Part shown: piece after piece, positions 11,476 to 22,790 of the stretch
How the letters are laid out: each line of letters starts with the position of its first letter
Numbering within the stretch: the stretch's first letter is position 1
Assembly (NCBI GenBank): GCA_905116865.2
Contig: CAJHNH020004868.1
Location: 423,761-487,760 of the forward strand
Direction: 5' to 3'
Source of the DNA: Candidula unifasciata
Lineage: Eukaryota > Mollusca > Gastropoda > Stylommatophora > Geomitridae
DNA length: 64,000 nt
Program-made: the position numbers and the translations under genes
Notes under the pieces: generated by a model
Databases searched by the model: none
Told to the model about the DNA's origin: nothing
What the model saw: only the letters and a program-made list of their open reading frames with translations

Positions 11476-12133
11476 GAATATTTAACAAAATACGGGATGA
11501 GGAAACAGTCACAGAACAATGGAAGAAAGGAATAATTGTGAAATCCCCCCCCCCTCCCTCTCCACCCCATTTTTCCCCCTCTGATGGTCATCGTAACGAC
11601 CGCAATAATTGGAGAGGAGTTACCTCATTATTTGTTATGCTAAAAACCTTTTGCAAACTAATCCTCAAGAAAATCCAAGATGCAGTTGATACAATCATGA
11701 GAGAAGAACAAGCTTGTCTTCGCACTGGAAGAAGCTGTCTAGATTAAATAATTATCCTAAGACTTATTGTAGAAGAAGACATTGAGAAACAACCACCTCA
11801 CATCCTGAAGTTTACTGATTTCAAGAAGACCTTTGGCGGCTTAAAAATAAAATTTCACAATGGGGTTAAAATAATACGCATTATTAGAAATGTATACGAT
11901 GGTTCAGAATATGCAGTGCAAACTGGAAATGGTCTAAGTGACTGATGTTTAGTTGAAACTGAAGGGAAACAAGACTGCATTCTATCTCCCTTGTTGTTTG
12001 GAGTAGCCACTGATTGGGCAATGCAAAAAAATAAATGTTGCAAACGTAATACTGACGTTGATTGGGTAGAAAACCGACAATTGGAAGATCTGGAATACGA
12101 AGATGACTTTGTTCTGTTAAGCAACAGAAAAAA

Positions 12134-12134
<1 letters not shown>

Positions 12135-12168
<34 letters not shown>
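12135..12168 (+). repeat. (CA)n microsatellite inside LINE ORF
   Basis: About 17 CA units expand the LINE frame between the YEDD box and the downstream segment reading SKIGSQISCEKTNVM. The repeat therefore grew within former coding sequence. Confidence 0.93.
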
Positions 12169-12171
<3 letters not shown>

Positions 12172-12227
12172 GTCAAAAATAGGTTCACAGATAAGTTGCG
12201 AGAAAACAAATGTAATGTGTTATATAC

Positions 12228-12406
12228 ATCCAAAAACCATGAGTTGTTAGCCCTTTAGCTCGATACTATGCATATCGCAACCCTTCGGCCTTGATTCCAT
12301 GATAGATACCGTAAATCTGAAATAAATGTGGCTTTTCTGCCTACCCATGGGGGTGAACCGGACCACAAGAAGTTTGTCACCCGGTTGCCGCTAATTCAGT
12401 TTACAT
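12228..12406 (-). mobile_element. SINE family A, copy 1
   Basis: The reverse complement aligns with 38,174-38,364 and 22,585-22,790. It includes a B-box-like GGTTCACCCCC and the body blocks GGAATCAAGGCCGAAGGGTTG and ATAGTATCGAGCTAAAGGG. The tRNA-like A-box end is truncated. It is inserted into the LINE between the SQISCEKTNVM segment and the C-terminal region. Confidence 0.85.
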
Positions 12407-13078
12407 AAACGATACCAACAACAGATCAAATAGATGTTATGGTAGATAAAAAAACCAATAAATGTAACGGACTATTTCACTTAGGTGGCAATTTTGAATC
12501 TCTCAAAAGAGATACAACAAAGGAAATTATTATACGCATTGGCAAAAGCAACAACAGTCCTTGAAAGTCTTAACAAAATATTGGGCTCCAAGTTAAACAG
12601 CTTTAAGATCTAACTAGGAATCTTCAGTTCTAATGTTTTTTTCAATTGTAATGTATGCCAGCAAACTTTGGAGAACCATCAAAGATATGGAACGAAAGTT
12701 GATGAAAATTAATGTCTGAGAAAACTCGTGAACATAAAAAGGGATCAATTCAAAAACAGTGAGTAGATCAGAGAAATGTCTGGATAAATACCTTTATCGA
12801 CTGCAGTAAGACAGAGAAGGTGGAGATATATTAGACACACCCTGAGGCGATATGAGAACAGAATGAGTAAACAGGTTCTGTAATAAGAAACAAAAGGTCT
12901 GAGAAAGACAGGACGTCCAATGGAAATATTAGGAAGAACATTATTACGAGAGGCAAAACATGCTGGGCCTAATGTCAAAAAGTGAGAAAGCTGAATGCAA
13001 AAGAGCTGGGTGGATGAATAGAATACGAGCCATATGTAACGTCTTGTGGCACACAAAGGATGATGATGATAAAAAGCT

Positions 13079-13667
13079 AAAAACCTTCCTTAAATAATAC
13101 TAGTGCACAGTACTGATGTAGAGGCCGACTAGAAAAACTTGGAAACAATTCGATTGCCTGAAAATGTCTCAAAGATATAAACATGACCTTGATTGCGTCT
13201 GACTTATGGAGGCAGAGGGAACTGCTCAATAGTTTATGGTCGACCTATGACACGTAGTGTTATGGGATTTTAATATCCCCCCTCCCCCCCCCCCCACCTT
13301 ACAACAGCTAATGGATGTCGCAATACTGTGATGTCAAAACCTACTGGTTGCAGGACTGCTTGCAGGTAACGCTAACAGTTGTATTGCCAGGATGGCTGCT
13401 AGGCATTGCTTTATGCAAGTAATATTGAATTGCAGCTATGGTATTTAGCACGATTTTCACAATTTTTACTTGCGTCCATCTTCTATTCATATAGTTTAAA
13501 ATGCACTTAACTAAAAGTTTAAATATATATACACATACACACACACAATAAGTAGATATGTTTTTCATTTATATAACATAGGAGACACTATGTATAGTAT
13601 TACTCTGCACACACACAAAACTAGACAACGCTAAAGCAATCAGAAAACAAACTAATCAAAAACATAC
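13079..13667. other. Unique sequence
   Basis: No gene recognised. A C run occurs near 13,279-13,296 and a short TA/CA stretch near 13,523-13,547. Confidence 0.5.
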
Positions 13668-13870
13668 TGCAGAGTCTCACCACACTGGCCCGAAAGTCTT
13701 GCGTTCGAATCTGCACCGAAAAGGATTTTTCTCAGAAATCACTTTGGCTCTCATGACGACATAACTAGCCTAAGATTAGTAGCAGGCTATGTCTTGGCAA
13801 ATAAACGCAGTCGATGTGATGCTGAACATATCCTTCAGTGCGTGTCTATTTGTCTATGGAAATAGGATTC
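13668..13870 (+). mobile_element. Possible tRNA-like SINE
   Basis: The segment GCGTTCGAATCTGC near 13,701 is a good B-box match, preceded by a tRNA-like stretch. The A box is poor and I see no second copy here, so the call is tentative. Confidence 0.4.
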
Positions 13871-13916
13871 CAGCATCGGTTAGTTCTACGTTAGTCCACC
13901 CAGAGCCCGCCCATAT

Positions 13917-14262
13917 ACACACTAGCTCAATTCTGATTCGTAGTTCCTGAGCCGCGCTTCCTTCGCAGACTGCTAGGGGATTGTTCCGCAATGCCGTTCA
14001 TATCGCGTGTTGTATATTGCAATACGCCAGCGCAACACCACCAAAACATCGACAAACTGAGTATAACACACAAATCCCTAAAGAATGCCACAGCCTATGT
14101 CACAGGCATTCTCTTTATTGGAAGGAAAACGTAAATGCAAGACAAGCCAGAAAGCAAACAACAGATTGGCACACCCGTAACCCCCCATAAAGTAGACAAG
14201 TCCAACAAAGTTATCAACGGAACGTGACCTACTTTCTTTAGGGAGACTAACGTCGAACTAAA
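13917..14262 (+). repeat. Dispersed repeat family I, copy 2
   Basis: Aligns in direct orientation with 2,764-3,110 (see that entry). This copy retains GTCACAGGCATTCTCTTTA and CCAGAAAGCAAACAACAGAT, so the two copies together define a unit of about 345 bp. Confidence 0.8.
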
Positions 14263-14760
14263 TCCAGCATCATGTGCCCAATAAAGTGCTTGTGTTACTT
14301 ACTATATTACTTATAGCCACACTTTGTTTCGAACCTGTCAGCTTAACTGACGACGCAAAACTGCAGCTAACACCCACTAAGAGATCACGAATCAATATCT
14401 CTGACATTTATCACTCAAGTTATGACCATTCTGAGCTCCTATAAGAATTCGACGAACGCTCTCGTCGCTACAATTAATATTCTGCAAATATCAAGGTCGC
14501 GATGCACATTTTGCCTAACAATCACGGGTATACTTTTTAAGTTTGGGATTTCAAAGAATACATTCTAGAACACAGAAATGTAACTGTTGTGGTCTACTAA
14601 CTGCTTTTGTAACTATTCAGAATTTAATTATGTAGGGCCTTTTTAGAAGTATACTATCTGTAACTGAATAGATAGAGAAGAAAATGCAGTGGTAAATATC
14701 GGAAAATAAGTAGTTACGACCTTAATGACCAAATGAAATAAGTACGTACGGTTGTTTTCA
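14263..14760. other. Unique sequence
   Basis: No gene or repeat family recognised. Confidence 0.5.
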
Positions 14761-14816
14761 TATATATATATATATTATATATATATATCTGTGTGTGTGT
14801 GTGTGTGTGTGCGCGC

Positions 14817-14847
<31 letters not shown>
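14761..14847 (+). repeat. (TA)n-(GT)n compound microsatellite
   Basis: TA repeats run into GT repeats with a GCGCGCG interruption, followed by a C run (14,850-14,860) and further C-rich sequence up to about 14,948. Confidence 0.95.
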
Positions 14848-14848
<1 letters not shown>

Positions 14849-15142
14849 CTCCCCCCCCCCACCAGAGACTACTACCACCTGCATAGATTGTGAAAGCACT
14901 ACCGTTACGCCTACCCGCCCCCCCCCCCACCCCTCCCCCACCCCTCCCACTTCCTCGGAGATCGCATCTCTTCCTGAATGTTTCAGCGCCCTAAAGAGCT
15001 CAGTATCGCATCAGAATGGATCAGTATCGCCGTTTTATATCGACTATCTGCTAGTATAACACATGTCCCGCATATGCAAATGTCTTGAGCGTTTTTGTCC
15101 TTTCTTACACACACTTATAAGAAAGAAAGTCTAAACACAGTA

Positions 15143-15187
15143 CCCCCCCCCCCCCCCCCCCCCCCCCCCCCACCACCACCACCACCA
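15143..15187 (+). repeat. Poly-C followed by (CAC)n
   Basis: Twenty-nine C residues followed by five CAC triplets. Glycine/proline frames across it are artefacts. Confidence 0.95.
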
Positions 15188-16851
15188 AACCCTAAACCCC
15201 CACGCCAAAGTAATTTACAGCGCATTACAAGTACAAATATAAAACAAATATTGATCCGCGCTAGATGGTGACTCATGTGACCTTGGTATTTGATTTCATT
15301 GAAATGCTCTTTCTGTGTAAATGTATGTTGTTGTATTGTGCTTTCATGAACGCCTCTCAGTGGCTTTATTAAAGCTATATGATGATTTCCCGAAAGCATC
15401 ATTTTAACTCACAGAAAGGTCATGATGATCTGCCCTTCCCCGCAACCCCCCCCCCCCCCTTTCCACACATACACCTTTTCTTTCCACCAAGTATTCAAAA
15501 GAGTATCATAAAAAGAAATTAATTAATTTAGATGTCATTAGAACATTACCAGTATATACTCATTTCACATTTACAAATACATTACAGGAATTAATTACTT
15601 TAAGTACGGCAGTCTGAGGACTTTGTTGCTTTATATAACAGTAATATTAATAACCCGGAGATATTAAGAGATAGGGTGACCCCAGCAACAACCTAGACAT
15701 ATGACTATTATTCTGTTGACACCCCCCACCCCCTTTCCCCGCCCTAAAACACACAAATGAACGTTCTCTGTGTGACATTTAAAACTTAACAATTTATTAT
15801 GGGAGTCTCATGATTACCCCACTGATTCCTAATGATGTATTAACTGTATGGCTCTTCCATGCTGTTCTATACCAAGAATTCACAAGTAAATCCAAATGCA
15901 GTGCGTATCTAATATATTCGTATGTGCGCGCACACATAAAACACACACATACACACACACTGTCACATACTTCTAAAGCCCTTATAAATAATATATAATA
16001 GGACACGGATACGTAAAACCTCTTGACAGGGGATCGTCTGTATCAAACACAATACTTGCATTTTTACATGCATTAGTGCAGGGTAACGGTAGAGGCAGCA
16101 AAAGCTAATATCATACAAGACACGATGTGACAGGGAAACATAAACCACTTTACAACCCAGTGGGGAGGGTTGAAAGCATAATAGGAATATCAGAATTGCT
16201 CGAAAATCACAAAAAACAAAAAAACCCGGAACCAATAAACAGTCATCGATAATTTAGTCTAGAATGACTGTACAAGATACATATCGTGTGTGTGTGTGTA
16301 TGTGTGTGTGTGTTGAAGACATAACTGCGCTGTGCTCGTTTACAGCATGGCTGCGATACTTGCTCGTTTCGGCGGACACATCCGACTTCTTCAGGCATTT
16401 GTTGACCGGTTGCAGCACAATTTTACAAGTAGTTCCGCGATACCAGTATGTCTACAACCACCTTCACAACAAGCGGGTTGAAATATTAGGAATCTCCTGT
16501 TATCATTAATAATAAAAATTAGTAATTACTTGAACTAGGCTGAAGGATGCTGAAACACATGATAACAAGAAGAAACCATGGACAGAATTACGTTTTGTTA
16601 CAATATCAATTCTTCTGAGCTATAATGGGAGTGGAAAGAGTACATGATAATTCACATACAGTAATTTCATCTCCAAGAAAATTACTAACCGTACAAGGGA
16701 CATTAGTGGAGTTAGTAAATGACGTCAGCGAGGTGGAAGAAAGATACGAGACTAGCTTGACTGAAATAAAAATGACAACAAATTGAAGAAATAAAATTGC
16801 AGACGAGCGGGAGTCGCGGGAGGGGGAGCGGGAGTCGCGGGAGGGGGAGGG
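15188..16851. other. Unique sequence with small repeats
   Basis: No gene recognised. A C run lies near 15,447-15,459, a CA/TG stretch at 15,926-15,960, and a short (GT)n at about 16,288-16,313. A 20-bp unit containing CGGGAGTCGCGGGAGGGG is duplicated in tandem at about 16,807-16,848. Confidence 0.55.
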
Positions 16852-16912
16852 GGTCTCGTCTTCTTCACGTTCGTCGACTGTAAACTCCAGAGTAAAGTTT
16901 TGGTTAAGTGTT
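16852..16912 (-). mobile_element. SINE family G, 3' fragment
   Basis: The minus strand reads GGAGTTTACAGTCGACGAAC and then GTGAAGAAGA, matching the 3' end and GAA tail of the copies at 21,168, 33,140 and 34,515. Confidence 0.6.
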
Positions 16913-19068
16913 GGCAATTTCAACGAAAAGACTCAAGGACAACAACGACAGCAAAATCTCCGCCTGTGTCTGTTCACTTTACCTCTCCTCCAAAATGTAG
17001 GTCTATTCCATATTTGGTTTTAAAATAAAACACTGATTATCTACACACGAGTCATCAAAAACAGAATCCTGCCTACTGTTTCAAAAATTCATTCACAAAT
17101 TCATTCACAGAGTAGCAGAACACGAAATTTGAAGAAAATAAAATGAACTGAAAGGAATTCAAGTTTATGTGTTTTCCTTAATTGCCAGTGCGAAAAAAAA
17201 AAAAACAATACAAATACCTTCAAATTCAGAAGAAAATACATGTCTGCATATTACATTATTTTGGGTAATTTTTGTAAATTTTCTTTGCCCCGTGAGTTAC
17301 GTATCAGAGACTCAACAACTTAAGCCTACGTTCTATTCAGAGAGCGGGAGAAAGAAGGAAAAAAAAAACACTCGTGAAATAAAACTTACAGCTGGGAGAG
17401 TTAGAGAAAGTTAGACGTCAGCGTTTACTATTTAAAGCTCATAAAATGAAGAACGTAACATTAATTTGCAATTTAAAAGAGACAATTCATTAAGCATGCT
17501 GATTACTTTATTCTGGACTACACGAATATTCTCTTACCCGGTCGAAAATGTCTCATTCTGGTGTGTATCCTAATCACAGACAGGCGGAGATGCAAGAAAA
17601 AGAGCAACCTGGCTATGGCTCAGGCGATGGGAGGTCTGCTACTGTTTGAAGACACCAGCCGTGTACTATATGAGCTGTGCTCACCGTAGATTTGGTATTT
17701 CGGGCCGTATACACCTTATCTAGCTACTAACTGGGTCACCGCTGCCTATAATCAGCAGGCGAAATTACACAGAAGGGAAGGATGAGTACTTCCGGCCGAC
17801 ACAAAGGTAACGCACACGTTTCTCCAGCCAGGCTTGGAGCCACCAGCACAGATGGTGAGCGTTAGTATAATCGGGTGATTTTCGGTGTAAACATATTGGG
17901 TTTTCAGTAACACGCGGGTATCGGAATGTTTCCTTCTGCTAAATAAAGAGCAATTGTTCTCAACAGCTAGTGTCTAATATAAAATTACGTACTGAGAAAC
18001 ATTATATTTTATAGGTATGATATGATGTAGACATGCAGGGATCCTTGGGGAAATGTAATGTTTCAAAAATACCGTTGACCTCGCGCTTTGAAGGTGGGTG
18101 GTTCGCTTCACAGCTGTGCCGTTCAGTTTACAAATGCATTTTTTTACGGAGATCACTTCGGGGTCGTTGCCGGAGCTATGAAGTTTGTGCGTTGTGTGGT
18201 ACTCTCAGCAGGCGGTGGCCCTTCTGTGGATGGAGACCGAGACGTATGGGGAAAAAAACCTGGTGCAAAGAAGTCGATCTTCTCGACTTTAAACTTTAGA
18301 TACTACTAATATTAGATGTCACGACTGTTGTTAAAACTAAATAAATCCTAATTTGGACACCCCCAAAAAAAGAATAAGAAAATTTACTTAGTGTGGCTCC
18401 AACCATTGGCACTCATATCTGCACAACTTATTGTGGTGAATTAAGGTTGGCTTGCCAAATGACTCGGTTACAATACTACTAAGAGGTTGCCCACAGGCTT
18501 TGTCATACTCCTGTTGTCCTTCTGACGTGTAAACTATTTATCATCACATCCTGGAGCTAACTAAAATTACTGTCTTCCTCTTCTCTGCTTTTCAAGAACA
18601 CCTCCCTCGGTGATTATCTACTCCAGGCTTTCGTGTCTCATGACATCACTAAAATATGGCATTTTCCTGTAACGTATTTGGATGCCAAAGAATACTTATC
18701 ATATTTCATAACTTCCATCCGAACCTTTATATGAAAAAGACACATTTTTGAAAATTTTAAATGTTGCTGGGCTTTTTGTGGCTGCATACCACAAGATCGT
18801 CTTCAGATATACAGTAAATGTTTCAGGTGTGTGGGGAGGACGTTAAGCTAACGGTGATGGAGGATGCAATATCGATAAAACGAGCCAGAGGCAAATCTCT
18901 GCGAAGATGGATACCATGCATTGATTATGACAGCACATAGGAATGGAGAAGTGGCTACTGACAGAAAGAAAGACTTTCGTGCGCTCTGTGAAGAGAGCGA
19001 CGTTCTGTGTAAAGCCTATGCTGACTGACGACGATGATGAACAGTAAGGAGACGACACTAAGTGCCTA
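16913..19068. other. Unique sequence, no gene recognised
   Basis: About 2.1 kb with no repeat family seen elsewhere in the window. The overlapping plus frames at 18,033-18,309 lie in a GC-richer patch but show no domain. The minus frame 18,843-19,193 runs into SINE C and is not credible as a gene. Confidence 0.5.
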
Positions 19069-19400
19069 CGTTTAGGTTTAAACAACGAATCAACATCCTG
19101 GCTCAGGGATATTAACCCATAAGTGCTCCGTTCTACTTTTAACTCGAGTCTGAGTCCGAAGAATCTCAGTGTAGTGCACGAACTCCGTAGCACCGGCGAG
19201 GATCCTGAACGACTTTGGGTAGATTTTGCCCGTACAGAGCCGTTAGGATACTTTTTTCAGTTTCAAACTGCTAAAGGGTTTTTTACATGCGCAATAATAC
19301 ACACGGTGGTCTGATCTTGCTACTCAAAGACCAGGGGAAATTACTAGACGTCCACGTGAAAAAATCGAAGCCTTCACCGGGGCATGACCACAGACCACTA
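19069..19400 (-). mobile_element. SINE family C, copy 2
   Basis: The reverse complement carries the family C body: TCTACCCAAAGTCGTTCAGG, GGATCCTCGCCGGTGC, GATTCTTCGGACTCAGACTC and GAACGGAGCACTTATGG. It ends in TTTAAACCTAAACG. The tRNA-like head is poorly preserved. Confidence 0.85.
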
Positions 19401-19469
19401 TTAGTAAGAACACTAACATTAGGGCTCTGTCGCAAAATATATTTGCACTTCCTTCCCAGAACTGTCTGT

Positions 19470-19768
19470 AAAAGTAAGTAAGTAAGTAAAGATCCTTTTT
19501 CAAACCTTTAGGCGCATCGGGCATATGGAAAGAGCACCCATATTTTTACAGACCAGTCGGCACTAGGTGGGTATTGTGGTCAGCATTAGGCCTGCCGTCT
19601 TTACTTCCCCAGGACATACATCCTGGTACCCATTTTAGGCTGGTTCAACCCGCGACACCCCGTACCAAAATAAAAATCCACGCAGCCAGCAGTGGGTTTC
19701 GATCGCGGTACGTTGGAATTACGAGTCGGACTCGAAACGCCTTAGCCACGGACGCCACCCAGAATTGT
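19470..19768 (-). mobile_element. SINE family E, copy 1 (tRNA-like head and tetranucleotide tail)
   Basis: On the minus strand it begins GGCGTCCGTGGCTAAGGCG (A-box region), then GACTCGTAATTC like an anticodon arm, then GCGATCGAAACCC (B-box-like). The body includes GGTACCAGGATG and TGCTGACCACAATACCC. The 3' end GATGCGCCTAAAGG is followed by GATC and a (TTAC)n tail seen as AAGTAAGTAAGTAAAG at 19,473-19,491. Confidence 0.82.
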
Positions 19769-20199
19769 TTGTAGGCTCTAACAATATACTTGAGGGCATT
19801 CTTTGTAGCCCAGCTAGTCAGTCATTACTGGTCTTATTAGTGGCTTCGATGAATGAGAGGTTGTTCTAGTTGGTGGAGAAGTGGTAGGGGGGGTCAAAGT
19901 GTGAACGGTCACGATCTCGCGAGAGAATGGTCGCGAGGATGCTAATGCAACTTGAGAATTTTGAGGTTGTGACTAATTACAGGCGACCACTAGAAGTAGC
20001 ATGGTTGGTTTTACAGCGAGGTGCTAACCACTTTAACAAATCGATGCATTGTCCCTGTGTGTCAATGAGTGGAGACAGAAAGAACGCAGACAGGGAGAAA
20101 AAAACATAGGCGCAGATAGATGTGCAGGAAGAATGAGATATAGAGACGATGTGAGAAACTGAGAGATTGATGAAGAAGGTCAAAATGCAGTCTGAAATA
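19769..20199. other. Unique sequence
   Basis: No gene recognised. The open frames here are short and lack domains. Confidence 0.5.
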
Positions 20200-20775
20200 A
20201 GTACCCCTGACAGTATAGGAGATTACCTCCTGCAATGGTTGATTCAGAGGTCAAAGCACTAATATATAAATACATCCGAAGATGATGCAGTTATATACAC
20301 AGATGGCTCTGTGATTCGTCCATAAAATGGCTACAGACACACGAATTTACACACGCATGTTTTCTGAGTGATTCTGTGAGTATGATAAAATAAATCAAAG
20401 CCGGAATCATGCCAAGAGAGTGGTATCATTAATTACAAAAAAAAAGCAGCGATCCACTTCATTACATTTATATATGTCACAATATATGCCTGTGTGAAAG
20501 GCAACAAGAGGGTGGGGGGGGGGCGATACTGCAGGCAAAGCCATCCCAGAAATTGGAGCTTCTATAGAAAAGAAATTAACATAATCAATGCTATACGCGA
20601 GGCATCACATGCTGAAGATCTCATAAGTGAAGAAAATCATGTCTCGCTAACTCAATTGCGAGGTCTAGCTATACCAAATGGAGCAGTGTGGCGTGAAAAC
20701 CATGCAGAACCTTACAGTCGCTACAGCAAATCAACCAACATAGAACAGCAGTCGTCAGCATAAGCACACTAAGAA
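20200..20775 (+). pseudogene. LINE C-terminal RNase H fragment
   Basis: A decayed RNase H domain can be read across stops. DAVIYTDGSVIRP appears near 20,288. CFLSDSVSMIK and IKAGIMPREWYH appear about 20,360-20,430. CVKGNKR followed by DTAGKAIPE appears about 20,490-20,550, split by a G run that expanded within the codons for the usual RAD motif. The downstream frame 20,494-20,763 continues as a degraded LINE C-terminus. YTDGS and the following SDS contribute acidic active-site residues in this family; the conserved histidine region is not intact. In some non-LTR clades this domain degrades the RNA strand after target-primed synthesis. It is non-functional here. The 3' end merges into a GAA-rich tail. 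Confidence 0.75.
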
Positions 20776-20835
20776 ACATAAGAAAAAGAAGACGAAGAAG
20801 AAGAGGAAGAAGAGGAAGAAGAAGATTATGATGAT
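20776..20835 (+). repeat. GAA/GAG-rich tail of the LINE fragment
   Basis: Imperfect GAA and GAG triplets follow directly on the LINE C-terminal sequence, consistent with a retrotransposon 3' tail that became a microsatellite. Confidence 0.8.
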
Positions 20836-21167
20836 GGTGATAATGACAAAGATAACAAGTTAACATCATGAAACTCTCACAACCTGCTTTCGTGAATTGT
20901 TTTCATAAATTATAATCATCCCTGATATCATCACGTAACACAGCAAATCGCTGGGTCAGTTGCTGTTGACTGACTAATCAGATGCGTCCACTTTTGGCGG
21001 TCAGATGCGATGGACTTCAAGGCCCAAGGCCTGTCCAGTCAGTCAAGTTCTGTATCCAGCTCTTTCTTGGTTTGCATAGTCTCCTCTACTAAGCCCTAAA
21101 TTATACTAGATTTTATTATTTGAGTATTGTTTCCTTTCGAGAACAGATAGATAGTTTATTCGAAATA
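20836..21167. other. Unique sequence
   Basis: No gene or repeat family recognised. Confidence 0.5.
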
Positions 21168-21478
21168 CTCTGTTGCTTCCCTGTGTGGGTTTGGGAGCCC
21201 CATTGTGAGGATATCAAGAACAGAACCACTGCCTGTCCAGCAAGCATGTAGTAGGAATCGACTAACTGGCTACTTTCTTTGAAGTAAGACTGCATCTGCC
21301 TGAAAGGCAGGGAACCAACAATCTGCATACAAATAACTCAGGTCTGTAAAAAACTGATGTGCAGGCGACACTTATGTTCTGGGACTAGACTAAAGTCCAG
21401 AGGTGAACAAACAATCAGTTCTTTCCGTCGTAGTTTACCGCCGGTGAACGTGAAGAAGAATGAAGAAAATGATTCTGT
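21168..21478 (+). mobile_element. SINE family G, copy 1
   Basis: Aligns with 33,140-33,438 over its full length: GTGTGGGTTTGGGAGCCCC, CATTGTGAGGAT, CTGCATCTGCCTGAAAGGCA. It shares the 3' half with 34,515-34,757: CTCAGGTCTGTAAA, TAGTTTACCGCCGGTGAACG. It ends in a GAAGAAG tail. Confidence 0.82.
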
Positions 21479-22097
21479 TACTTGGATTTATTGTTGACAG
21501 CAGCTCAACTGTAAAAATTTTACATTGATTTAGTTTCTACCAATCAGTGGACAAAAGTCCCACACACAAGGAGTTCCCACACCCCCACAATGAACAACGG
21601 AAAGGATCCGTCTTCGCTGCATCCACACCAAAGATATAACAGCCCATCTGCTCCGCGCGCCATGATCTGGCCTGCTATTTTTAGGCTCACTTCAGACAAA
21701 GACCCGGCACGATACACCCGTTTTTAGTACCCCGCTCTTTGTAATATATGCCCCTCACCCCTGAACGACTGTAGTCTGTTTACATACCGCTCTACCTGTA
21801 TCTACCCGCTATCTATAAGCTGGTTGTCTGCCTGTCTATCCGACTGTATGTGTTTATCTCTAGGTAAATAGTATGTCTATTTCTGTACATAGATCCTAAA
21901 TATATATATATATACGCAACTGATAGAAACTGTGTTAGCATGTGTGTGAGTGGTGATGTATGCAGAGTGGTTCTCAGCCTTCATGTAAATTGTAATATTG
22001 GTTGTGCGTAAATAATTTTTTTTTTTACTTTCTCTGTGATTATTTTCTTTTATGCATGTATATATGTACTATAGATGTATTTGCACCTATGTACGTA
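21479..22097. other. Unique sequence
   Basis: No gene recognised. A short TA run lies at 21,900-21,915. Confidence 0.5.
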
Positions 22098-22574
22098 CAA
22101 ATACATACATACATAAATACATACATAAATACATACATACATACATACATACATACATACATACATACATACATACATACATACATACATACATACATAC
22201 ATACATACATACATACATACATACATACATACATACATACATACATACATACATACATACATACATACATACATACATACATACATACATACATACATAC
22301 ATACATACATACATACATACATACATACATACATACATACATACATACATACATACATACATACATACATACATACATACATACATACATACATACATAC
22401 ATACATACATACATACATACATACATACATACATACATACATACATACATACATACATACATACATACATACATACATACATACATACATACATACATAC
22501 ATACATACATACATACATACATACATACATACATACATACATACATACATACATACATACATACATACATACAC
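22098..22574 (+). repeat. (TACA)n microsatellite, about 470 bp
   Basis: After two TAAA-containing variants at the left edge, the ATAC tetranucleotide repeats without interruption to 22,574. All six frames are open across it, giving Tyr-Ile-His-Thr and Met-Tyr-Val-Cys repeat peptides that are not genes. In the sense of the adjacent SINE A copy, the array lies directly 3' of its A-rich end. Confidence 0.98.
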
Positions 22575-22584
22575 TTTTTTTTTT

Positions 22585-22790
22585 AGTATCCGGAAACGAT
22601 AAGTTGTTAAGCCTTTGGCTCGGTACTATGGATATTGCAACCATTTGGCTTGATTCCATGATAGATACCGCAGAGAAATAGGAGAAATGTGGCTTTTCTA
22701 CATTCCCCCGGACGTGAATCCGGACCACAAGGAGTTCGTCACCCGGTAGCTGCAAAGTCAGGTTTAACCAACTGAGCTAGCGAGTCGGGC
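22585..22790 (-). mobile_element. SINE family A, copy 2 (most complete)
   Basis: On the minus strand it starts GCCCGACTCGCTAGCTCAG with TAGCTCAGTTGG as a canonical tRNA A box, then CCGGATTCACGTCC as a degenerate B box. The body is shared with the copies at 12,228 and 38,174. The end GGATACT is followed by ten A residues (22,575-22,584 complement) and then a TATG array. It was transcribed, if ever, by RNA polymerase III. Confidence 0.88.

Larger units (their letters stand above)
10560..13078 (+). pseudogene. Decayed LINE (reverse transcriptase, 5'-truncated)
   Basis: This is a non-LTR retrotransposon body in pieces. Around 10,664-10,870 is the linker with SNETWQGIRNRKAAN. The reverse transcriptase starts near 11,475: EQWKKGII, NNWRGVTS, EEQACLRTGRSC, then motif A as FTDFKKTF, CILSPLLF, and the catalytic box as YEDD (family YADD) near 12,095. 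The C-terminal region runs from 12,410 to a GATGATGAT tail at about 13,070. Stops interrupt it (for example after RSCLD at 11,745 and near 11,945), and a pyrimidine run has replaced part of the domain near 11,545. The endonuclease is missing. It is split by SINE B (10,918-11,166), SINE E (11,357-11,475), a CA run, and SINE A (12,228-12,406). The product would have been the element's polymerase; it is inactive. The clade is uncertain. Confidence 0.88.

Noticed and set aside
16360..16405. Similarity to 46,760-46,800
   Set aside because: Only about 25 bp around GACACATCCGACTTCTTC are shared. Too short to define a family without more copies.
22002..22755. Long open frames (up to 222 codons) on both strands
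   Set aside because: They are translations of the (TACA)n tetranucleotide array, which has no stop codon in any frame. The same applies to 61,758-62,716.
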